In this document: positions 42,544 to 50,230 of the stretch, piece after piece
How positions within the stretch are numbered: position 1 is the first letter of the stretch
Layout of the letters: each line of letters begins with the position of its first letter
NCBI RefSeq assembly: GCF_001543895.1
Contig: NZ_JYIJ01000019.1
Location: 930,001-994,000 of the forward strand
DNA from: Carbonactinospora thermoautotrophica
Lineage (GTDB): Bacteria; Actinomycetota; Actinomycetes; Streptomycetales; Carbonactinosporaceae
DNA: 64,000 nucleotides
Direction: 5' to 3'
Notes under the pieces: model-generated
The model's database searches: none
What the model saw: only the letters and a program-made list of their open reading frames with translations
What the model was told of the DNA's origin: nothing
Position numbers and translations under genes: made by a program

Positions 42544-42562
42544 AAATATTCCAAAGAATTTT
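42544..42562. promoter_or_regulatory. Candidate ArsR-family operator in divergent promoter
   Basis: AAATATTC-CAAA-GAATTTT is an AT-rich imperfect inverted repeat between the divergent MBL-rhodanese (start 42487) and ArsR-rhodanese (start 42577) genes. It resembles ATTC..GAAT-type sites bound by ArsR/BigR-family repressors. Assignment is by position and form. Confidence 0.5.
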
Positions 42563-42576
42563 GGAGGACGCTAGAG

Positions 42577-43242
42577 GTGGGTGACCGCGAACGCAGGGAG
42601 GCGTTGTTCGCCCAGTTCGCCCGCGTCGGCAAGGCGCTGGCGAACCCCAAGCGCCTGGAACTGCTGGACCTGCTCGCCCAGGGCGAACGTCCCGTGGAGG
42701 CTCTCGCCGCCGCGGCCGGGCTGTCGGTGACGTTGACCTCGGCTCACCTGCAGACCCTGCGCCAAGCCGGGTTGCTGGCGGTGCGCCGCCACGGCACCAA
42801 GGCGTACTACCGGCTCGCCGGTGACGACGTCGCCCGGTTGTACGCGCTGGTACGCGCGGTCGCCCACGCCCACCTGCCCGACGTCGAAGCCGCCCGTGCC
42901 GCCTATCTCGGCCCCGAGACCGAGCAGGTCGACCGCGACGAACTCCTGCGCCGCGTCCGGGCCGGGGACGTCGTCGTCCTCGATGTGCGCCCGGCTGAGG
43001 AGTACGCGGCCGGTCACATCCCAGGCGCGGTCTCCATCCCGTTGCCCGAGCTCGCGCAGCGCCTGGCCGAACTGCCGGCCGACCGGGAGATCGTCGCCTA
43101 CTGCCGCGGCGCCTACTGCGTGCTCGCCCACGACGCCGTCCGCCTGCTCACCGCCTCCGGACGGCGCGCCCGGCGCCTGGCCGAGGGCATGCTCGAATGG
43201 CGCCTGGCCGGCCTCCCGGTGGCCACCGCCCCGGCGGCCTGA
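42577..43242 (+). CDS. ArsR-family regulator fused to rhodanese domain
   Basis: The 221-residue protein joins an ArsR-type winged helix (about residues 8-100: ALANPKRLELLDLLAQGERP, then LSVTLTSAHLQTLRQAGLLA) to a rhodanese domain (about 120-215). The only two cysteines I find are in the rhodanese loop YCRGAYC, so sulfane-sulfur sensing would have to occur there rather than through the dithiol of BigR/SqrR-type ArsR proteins. GGAGG lies 9 nt before GTG 42577; ATG 42502 is an alternative lacking a site. Divergent from the MBL-rhodanese/MFS operon, which it probably represses. Confidence 0.85.
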   Translation: MGDRERREALFAQFARVGKALANPKRLELLDLLAQGERPVEALAAAAGLSVTLTSAHLQTLRQAGLLAVRRHGTKAYYRLAGDDVARLYALVRAVAHAHLPDVEAARAAYLGPETEQVDRDELLRRVRAGDVVVLDVRPAEEYAAGHIPGAVSIPLPELAQRLAELPADREIVAYCRGAYCVLAHDAVRLLTASGRRARRLAEGMLEWRLAGLPVATAPAA

Positions 43243-43465
43243 AGACCCCGGCTGGTCACCCGGGCGCGGAGGACGGCACCCTCGACCGGGCCGTACCGCG
43301 CTCCACACCCGCCACGCCCGAACAGCGGCAAGCGCCCTGCCCGGGGCGTGGCCGACCGCGGGGACGACAGCGTCCAACGGTCTGCTGTTGCGCATGCCTT
43401 TCAGGTGATTACGGTGTGTTGATCGCGGGATGCTGCAGGGGGCGTTTTCTGTCACGCTGGGTCGC

Positions 43466-44596
43466 ATGCGTGCGGAAGACCACCACGAGCACCTGATCGC
43501 GGAGGCTTCGGAACGCCCCCGGGATCGGCACCACGACCACCACCATCCTGATCACGGTCACCCTGCCGGCAATCCTGCCCATCCAGAGGGTCACGATCAC
43601 CGCCACGGCCGGCGACTGCATCGGCTGCGACACCTGCTCGTGCCGCACACACACGAGGCACCGACCACGGACCGGGCGTTGGAGACCAGCCGCGAGGGGA
43701 TGCGGGCGCTGTGGATCTCCTTGGCCGGGCTCGGGCTGACAGCGCTGGCGCAGGCGCTGGTGGCGTGGGTGTCGGGGTCGGTCGCGCTGTTGGGTGACAC
43801 GCTGCACAACGTGGCGGACACGTTGACGGCGGTGCCGCTGGCGGTGGCGTTCACGGTGGGGCGGCGGCCGGCGAACCGCCGCTACACCTACGGTTACGGG
43901 CGCGCCGAGGACCTGGCCGGCATCGTGATCGTGGCGACGATCGCCGCCTCGGCGGTGGTCGTGGCGTACGAGTCGGTCGACCGGCTCATGCACCCGCGCC
44001 CGGTGTCCCACGTGCCGTGGGTCGCGGTGGCCGCGCTGGTCGGGTTCGCGGGCAACGAGCTGGTCGCCCGGTATCGGATCCGGGTAGGCCGGCGCATCGG
44101 GTCGGCGGCGCTGGTGGCCGACGGGCTGCACGCCCGAACCGACGCGCTGACCTCGCTGGCGGTGCTGGCTGGTGCCGGTGGGGTGGCGCTGGGCTGGCCG
44201 GCGGCCGACGCCGTGGTCGGACTGCTGATCACCGTGGCGATCCTGGCGGTGTTGTGGGGTGCCGCGCGGGAGGTGTACCGGCGGCTGATGGACGCGGTCG
44301 ACCCCGAGCTCGTCAGCACCGCGGAGGCGACCCTGCGTGCCGTGCCGCAGGTTCTCGACGTCGGGGATCTGCGGCTGCGGTGGATCGGCCACCGGCTGCG
44401 CGCGGAAGCGGAGATCGTGGTCGACCGCGAGCTCACCCTCGTGGAGGCGCACCGCGTCGCGGTCGAGGCCGAACACGCGCTGATCCACGCGATCCCCCGG
44501 CTCACCGCGGCCCTGGTCCACCCCGACCCCTGTCCGCATCCCGGAACCGACTACCACGAGCCCCTCGCCCACCACGTCGGCGAAGGCCGCCGGTGA
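43466..44596 (+). CDS. Cation diffusion facilitator with His-rich N-terminus
   Basis: The 376-residue protein has a strongly His-rich N-terminal region (DRHHDHHHPDHGHP), six membrane helices and a cytoplasmic C-terminal domain. Metal site A is visible as HNVAD in helix 2 and HARTD in helix 5. CDF proteins export Zn2+, Co2+, Cd2+ or related ions in exchange for protons. The start may be ATG 43466 or 43430; neither has a good ribosome-binding site. A second CDF gene and its CmtR-like repressor lie 0.6-2 kb away. Confidence 0.85.
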   Translation: MRAEDHHEHLIAEASERPRDRHHDHHHPDHGHPAGNPAHPEGHDHRHGRRLHRLRHLLVPHTHEAPTTDRALETSREGMRALWISLAGLGLTALAQALVAWVSGSVALLGDTLHNVADTLTAVPLAVAFTVGRRPANRRYTYGYGRAEDLAGIVIVATIAASAVVVAYESVDRLMHPRPVSHVPWVAVAALVGFAGNELVARYRIRVGRRIGSAALVADGLHARTDALTSLAVLAGAGGVALGWPAADAVVGLLITVAILAVLWGAAREVYRRLMDAVDPELVSTAEATLRAVPQVLDVGDLRLRWIGHRLRAEAEIVVDRELTLVEAHRVAVEAEHALIHAIPRLTAALVHPDPCPHPGTDYHEPLAHHVGEGRR

Positions 44597-44713
44597 CGAC
44601 GAGGCTGACCCCCGAGGCCGCCGGCAGGCGGCGCGAGCGACTCCCGGCGTGCTCCGACAGCCGGTGCCGCCGGGGTCGCTGGCGGTGACGTTCCCGGTCG
44701 CGCGGCCGGCCGT

Positions 44714-45046
44714 TCAGGAACGCGGGGCGTACATGATGACCGCGACACCGACCAGGCAGAGGAACACGCCGAGGATGTCCCAGCGGTCGGGGCGGAACCC
44801 GTCCATGACCATGCCCCACAGCAGCGAACCGGCGACGAAGACCCCTCCGTACGCCGCCAGGACACGGCCGAAATGCGGATCAGGTTGGAACGTGGCCACG
44901 AACCCGTACCCGCCCAGCGCCAGCATCCCGGCTCCGGTCCAGGCCAGCCCGCGATGTTCCCGTACGCCTTGCCAGACCAGCCACGCGCCGCCGATCTCGG
45001 CGAGGGCGGCCAGCATGAACAGCAGGATCGAACGAAGCACGGTCAT
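44714..45046 (-). CDS. YnfA family (UPF0060) membrane protein
   Basis: The 110-residue protein has four hydrophobic helices, starting [20 protein letters not shown] and ending [20 protein letters not shown], with the conserved [20 protein letters not shown] loop of YnfA. It belongs to the drug/metabolite superfamily of small transporters. ATG 45046 is chosen to match family starts. It lies between two CDF transporters, which hints at a shared metal or stress role. Confidence 0.8.
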   Translation of the reverse strand: MTVLRSILLFMLAALAEIGGAWLVWQGVREHRGLAWTGAGMLALGGYGFVATFQPDPHFGRVLAAYGGVFVAGSLLWGMVMDGFRPDRWDILGVFLCLVGVAVIMYAPRS

Positions 45047-45197
45047 CCCCGTCACGCTAGGACCGGCCCGAGAAGACCGCCACCGCGGCTCGCCCGGGCC
45101 GGTTCTGCTGTGTGGGTCTGGGGTGGGTGTGTGGCCGGTTTCGGGTTGTGGGTCGGTGGTTCCCGGTGCCGCTGGGGAGGGGTGCTGGTGGTGTGGG

Positions 45198-46108
<911 letters not shown>

Positions 46109-46109
<1 letters not shown>

Positions 46110-46507
46110 CAGCGGCCTCCCGGCCCGGGCTCGGCCTGGCCGTGTCGCAGGTGCTCGCGGTACAGGTCGAGCAGCATCCGCACGTGCGCATCGGCGAGCC
46201 GGTAGTAGACCATGCGGCCCGCCCTGCGTGTGGCGACGATCCCGGCCACGCGCAGCAGCCGCAGCGCGTGCGACACCGCGGTGTCGCTCATCCGCACGGT
46301 GGCGGCCAGGTCGCACACGCACAGCTCGCCGGCCTCCAACAGCGCGTACAGGACCCGGACCCGGTTGGGGTCGGCCAGCAGCCGGAACTGGGTGGCGAGG
46401 ACTTCGGCTTCCTCGGCGGGGAGCAGCCGGTCGCGTACCGCCGCCACCCGCCGCGGGTCCACCGTTTTGGCCGCGCACGCGTCCAAGGGCGTCACCGGAT
46501 CAGCCAT
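46109..46507 (-). CDS. ArsR/SmtB-family metal-sensing repressor (CmtR/CadC-like)
   Basis: The 132-residue protein has an ArsR winged helix (RLLADPNRVRVLYALLEAGE; VRMSDTAVSHALRLLRVAGI). ELCVCDL in the recognition-helix region gives the Cys-x-Cys site of CadC/CmtR/ArsR-type sensors, and a further Cys near the N-terminus (DACAAK) may complete it. A C-terminal His (REHLRHGQ) is also present. It precedes the CDF gene with a 1-nt overlap. Its operator overlaps the start region. Confidence 0.9.
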
Positions 46508-46509
46508 CT

Positions 46510-46553
46510 CATCACCCCAACACTTGAATAGCTTTTCAGATGTTGGGGTGATG
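46510..46553. promoter_or_regulatory. 12-2-12-type ArsR/SmtB operator inside a longer palindrome
   Basis: ACTTGAATAGCTTTTCAGAT (46522-46541 approximately) has the TGAA..TTCA core of SmtB/CadC operators. It is flanked by perfect 13-bp arms CATCACCCCAACA (46510-46522) and TGTTGGGGTGATG (46541-46553). It lies directly upstream of the repressor start at 46507, so binding would block transcription of the repressor-exporter operon. Confidence 0.8.
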
Positions 46554-46720
46554 TCCGCGGGGCTGTCAACCCGGCCGGGGAACCTCTTCCTGACCAGGGG
46601 TGAGGTGACGGATCGCGCGGGTCGAGGTCAGCGGTCCTGGCGTGGTCCCCGAGTGGGTAGCCGGCCCCGCGGGCCGCGGCGAAGGAACGGCCGGTGGACC
46701 GCGACTGCGCCGTGTGCGGC

Positions 46721-47875
46721 TCAGCCGTCCGCCCGTGCCGCCCGTACCGCGCGCAGCATCCGGCGCAGCAGGAGCGGCAACAGAAGCACACCGCCGAGGC
46801 CCTGGAGGATCAGCAGGGGAACGACGACGGTGACGAGGGCGGGGTCGCGGGGCAGGACGGCGGCGGCCAGCGTCGCGCCCGCGGGCGCGACTATGAGCAG
46901 CGCCCACACGACGACCCCTACCCCGCCGACGCGCCGGGCCAACCAGCGGCGCGCGGGACGGGGGAGGCGCACCACGGCGCGGACCAGCAGCGCCCAGGCC
47001 GTCAGGAGGGCGCCGCCGAGCACCCGCCGGACGGCGTCGCCGTCGGTGGCGGCGAGCGCGACCGCCATCGCGATCAGCCCGATGACGGTGAGCATCTGGG
47101 CCGCCCGGACCAGCCGGCCGGCGATCACCCCGAGGTTGTACAGCGGGATCGGCGAGGCAGGGTTCGCCGTGTACGAGGTCATGAAGCGTCGCGCGGCGAG
47201 GCCGAGCCGCCACCGGGCCAGGTCGGTCAACGCGAGGTTGTTCAGTGCCACGTCATCCGTCGGGTCGAGCGCCAGCGCCTGCTCGAAGTGCCGTCGCGCC
47301 TGCCGGCGCCGTCGCGCCCGGTACGCGGCCACGCCGGCAGCGATGTGCGCCCCCGCCTCGTACGGGCCGAGCTCCACGGCACGGCGCGCCGGCTCCAGCG
47401 CCTTGCGTCGAATCCACGGCAACGGGTGGAAAGCGCGCGCCTCGGCGAGCACGGCGTGCGTGTACCACCGGGCCGGGTCGAGCCGCACGGCCTCCAAGGC
47501 CGCTCGCTCCGCCTGCGCGGGGCGGCCCAGGTCCAGGTGGGCCCGTGCGGTCACCCAGTACGCCTCTACGTGCCCCGGGTCGGCCCGCAGCGCGCCCTGC
47601 CCGGCCGTGAGCGCCGCCTCCGGGGAGCCGAGGCTCAGCTCGCACCGGGCGAGCAGCGTCCAGGCTTCCGCGTGGCCGGGCGCGGCCGCGACCGCCTTGG
47701 CCAGGATCTCCCGAGCCTTCGCCGCCTGTCTCATCCGCAGGAGCGCCGCGGCCTGCCGCACGGTCAGCGCTGTCGTCTCCTCCAATACCGCCCACCCCCA
47801 ACGCCCTGCCGCCGGACGGCCCGGACTCGCCGGAGACGGATGCCCGGGCGCCACGGACCGGTCCGCGAGAGCCAT
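46721..47875 (-). CDS. TPR-repeat membrane protein
   Basis: The 384-residue protein contains about five TPR motifs (for example EAWTLLARCELSLGSPEAAL, AYWVTARAHLDLGRPAQAER and HFEQALALDPTDDVALNNLA), ending near residue 245. Three or more hydrophobic helices follow (LTVIGLIAMAVALAAT; VGVVVWALLIVAPAGATLAA; VVVPLLILQGLGGVLLLPLL). Repeats would face the cytoplasm if the N-terminus is inside. No enzymatic domain. ATG 47875 may be too early; a GTG near residue 30 is possible. Confidence 0.75.
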   Translation of the reverse strand: MALADRSVAPGHPSPASPGRPAAGRWGWAVLEETTALTVRQAAALLRMRQAAKAREILAKAVAAAPGHAEAWTLLARCELSLGSPEAALTAGQGALRADPGHVEAYWVTARAHLDLGRPAQAERAALEAVRLDPARWYTHAVLAEARAFHPLPWIRRKALEPARRAVELGPYEAGAHIAAGVAAYRARRRRQARRHFEQALALDPTDDVALNNLALTDLARWRLGLAARRFMTSYTANPASPIPLYNLGVIAGRLVRAAQMLTVIGLIAMAVALAATDGDAVRRVLGGALLTAWALLVRAVVRLPRPARRWLARRVGGVGVVVWALLIVAPAGATLAAAVLPRDPALVTVVVPLLILQGLGGVLLLPLLLRRMLRAVRAARADG

Positions 47876-48038
47876 CGGACACCTTAGGAGATCTGGCGTA
47901 CGGCCGGCTCCGTCCGGTAGCCCGGTTCAGGGTTCGGCCGGCGAGCGCAGGGTGAGCCCGACGCCGGCGAACACGGCCGTCGTCTGGAGCGGCCGGGGCG
48001 GGCGAAGGCCGAGGTGGGGAGCGGGGCCGCGAGACGAC

Positions 48039-48686
48039 TCAGCCTGCCGGCGCCGCCGCCGCGCCGCCCGTCACCTCGACGCTCCTGCGCCCCGCGGCGC
48101 GGAGCCGGAACGCCCCGAGGATCATGAGCACGCCGTACACGACCAGCCATATGCCGAGGAAGACCGTGAGGACGAGGAGGGAGATCCCCGGGTAGGACAG
48201 GACGACGACGCCCGCGAGGACGGCGAGCACCCCGGAGACCATGGTCAGCCCGCGGTGCGGCCGGGAACGCTGCAGGATCGCGGCGACGACTTGGATGATG
48301 CCGCCGACCAGCCAGAACAGGCCGAGGAGCAGGGCGAGCAGGACGACCGTCTGCAAGATGTTCCGCAGGCACAGCACGCCGACGACGATCGAGAGCACCC
48401 CGAGCAGGGCCAACAGGACGCGCGCCGTTCCGCCGGCCTCGTCGGCCGCGAAAGACTCGATGAGCCGGAACACGCCGTAAATGAGGAGGTACACGCCGAA
48501 CAGCACGGCCACGGCCGTGACGGTGACGTTCGGCCAGACGATGAGGAGGATCCCGATGACGAGGCTTGTCCCCCCGACGAGGAGGGGAAGCACCCAGGCG
48601 TCACCGAACCAGCGCATCAGGTCCGCGACGTCGCGGCTCTCGCGGACGGGTCCGCCAGGGACTCCGGAAACTGCGTGATCGGACAT
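48039..48686 (-). CDS. HdeD/DUF308 family membrane protein
   Basis: The 215-residue protein has six membrane helices in DUF308 pattern (VGGTSLVIGILLIVWPNVTV; LFGVYLLIYGVFRLIESFA; LLGLFWLVGGIIQVVAAIL; FLGIWLVVYGVLMILGAF). HdeD helps acid resistance at high cell density in E. coli, but the actinobacterial members are uncharacterised. ATG 48686 has GGAG upstream. It is monocistronic. Confidence 0.8.
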   Translation of the reverse strand: MSDHAVSGVPGGPVRESRDVADLMRWFGDAWVLPLLVGGTSLVIGILLIVWPNVTVTAVAVLFGVYLLIYGVFRLIESFAADEAGGTARVLLALLGVLSIVVGVLCLRNILQTVVLLALLLGLFWLVGGIIQVVAAILQRSRPHRGLTMVSGVLAVLAGVVVLSYPGISLLVLTVFLGIWLVVYGVLMILGAFRLRAAGRRSVEVTGGAAAAPAG

Positions 48687-49245
48687 GGCTGCTCCTGTTT
48701 CCCGGGAGGAACGTGGGCGTCCCTCGGCCGGTACGTGCTGAGGCTGACGATCAGGGCCGGCCGTCTCGTCGACGCGCCCGGGGCCGCAGGCGTGCCCTTG
48801 CGACCGATTGGACCGGTTCGGTGCTGACCTCCTTGACGTCCGTTGGCTCGACGGTCACGGAACGGCCAGCGGCGTCCACCTATGCGTCACCGCTGGATTC
48901 CCGGTCAGACTCCGCAGGAACCGGTTCCGGGACGTGGGTCCGGATCCTTCGACCGGCCAGGGATCCCGGAAGGCCGTTACCGCCTCCGGGCTTGATCTTC
49001 CTTGAGACGATTTTCCAATCCACAAAATATGGTAATGAGGGGAATGAAAGTCGCACTAGGGTATGAAATGGAATAATCGCGCCTGCTGTCCAACCTCTGA
49101 CGGCCCGCGACCACTGGCCGTGCGGCCACAGCTGGGACGGCGTCCCGCCTGAGGTCACCACGGGCGCGTCAGACCGCCTCGTTCACCCGTGAGGCAGCGA
49201 CCCTCAGGGCCGGAACGAGACGCACGATCGCGGAGAGGTGTCCAA
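48687..49245. other. Divergent intergenic region, no gene seen
   Basis: These 559 bp hold no supported gene. An AT-rich island at 49010-49075, unusual for this genome, includes GGGTAT at 49059-49064, similar to the -10 element of SigB-type stress promoters. It could drive the plus-strand DUF7144 gene at 49246. Confidence 0.4.
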
Positions 49246-49680
49246 ATGGCAGCACCACAACAGGTTCCCCGGGACTTCTACGGCGAGGTTCAGCCGACCG
49301 GCTGGCTCGGCTGGATCTTGTTCGCCGGCCTCGTCATGCTTCTCCTCGGGATCTTCCACGCCATCGCCGGTCTGATCGCCTTGTTCAATGCCAACTACTA
49401 CCTCGTCACCCCCAATGGGCTGGTCGTCAACGTCGACTTCGCCGTATGGGGCTGGGTGCACCTGATCCTCGGCATCGTGGTAGCCGTCGCCGGGTGGGCC
49501 GTCATGGTCGGTCAGACCTGGGGACGGGTCGTCGGAATCGTCCTCGCCCTGCTCAGCGCGATCATCAACCTCGGCTTCCTGCCTGCCTACCCGGTCTGGT
49601 CGGTCATCTTCATCGCGTTGGACGTCGTCGTGATCTACGCGCTGGCTGTCCACGGCAAGGAAGCACGAACCCTCGCCTGA
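49246..49680 (+). CDS. DUF7144-type four-helix membrane protein
   Basis: The 144-residue protein has four hydrophobic helices (ILFAGLVMLLLGIFHAIAGL; VWGWVHLILGIVVAVAGWAV; VVGIVLALLSAIINLGFLPA; WSVIFIALDVVVIYALAVHG). This is a common actinomycete stress-linked membrane family as I recall it. GGAGAGG lies 7 nt before ATG 49246. Like HdeD next door it may belong to a general stress response; this is inferred from the family. Confidence 0.75.
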   Translation: MAAPQQVPRDFYGEVQPTGWLGWILFAGLVMLLLGIFHAIAGLIALFNANYYLVTPNGLVVNVDFAVWGWVHLILGIVVAVAGWAVMVGQTWGRVVGIVLALLSAIINLGFLPAYPVWSVIFIALDVVVIYALAVHGKEARTLA

Positions 49681-49764
49681 GGGTGTTCTCGCCTGGCACG
49701 CCGGCTCGACGCCGGCTACCGGAGTGTGAGGGTATTCCCGCAAGACGCGGCACACTGACCAAAG

Positions 49765-49805
49765 GCCGCTCAAGGCACGTATGAGTCACACGCGCCTTGA
49801 GCGGC
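49765..49805 (+). terminator. Terminator downstream of DUF7144 gene
   Basis: GCCGCTCAAGGC (49765-49776) and GCCTTGAGCGGC (49794-49805) form a perfect 12-bp stem around a 17-nt loop, followed by GCTTTGTC. Confidence 0.75.
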
Positions 49806-50230
49806 GCTTTGTCGGCGGTGGGCTGCTTCGGGTTGTCTTCTCGGCCTTCGGCCGGTGCCGAGTCGCTGATCGGCTGGGGAACGCCATGCGTGTCGGCCGG
49901 GAAAGTCCATCGTCGGGGCAATGTCCCAGAGTGACGCGCGGTGGGGGAGGCGGGAACCCTGATGCCTCCAATCAGGGAAAAGTTTCGCCAGTACGGACTA
50001 CCCCGATCATTGAGACGCGAACGAGGGGGGAATGCCTGCAATCGGTGACGCCGCCCGGCGATCACCAGGGACGCGTTCCAGCACGCGCGGCTGGCCGTCC
50101 CGTGACGGAGGCGAGGCGCCTCCGTCGGGCAGCGTGCCCCCACAACTGAAAGCTGTCCCCAACAACCCCCTGCAAGCCTGCCTGCATTTACCCCGGTCCG
50201 TCCGTATTCCGCCATGGAGAAAGGACGACC
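49806..50230. other. Long leader/promoter region of the repeat protein
   Basis: No gene is supported in these 425 bp. A 10-bp hairpin, GACGGAGGCG/CGCCTCCGTC at 50104-50126, lies about 105 bp before the start codon of the repeat protein and could be part of its 5' leader. An AT-richer patch with GGGAAAAGTTTCGCC near 49975 may be promoter DNA. I could not match the leader to a known riboswitch. Confidence 0.4.

Noticed and set aside
48917-48928. GGAACCGGTTCC palindrome as an operator
   Set aside because: A 12-bp dyad of this composition is expected by chance in GC-rich DNA, and it is far from the nearest start codon.
49806-50230. c-di-AMP (ydaO) or other riboswitch in the leader of the repeat protein
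   Set aside because: I could not match the conserved blocks of known actinobacterial riboswitches; only a simple hairpin is evident.
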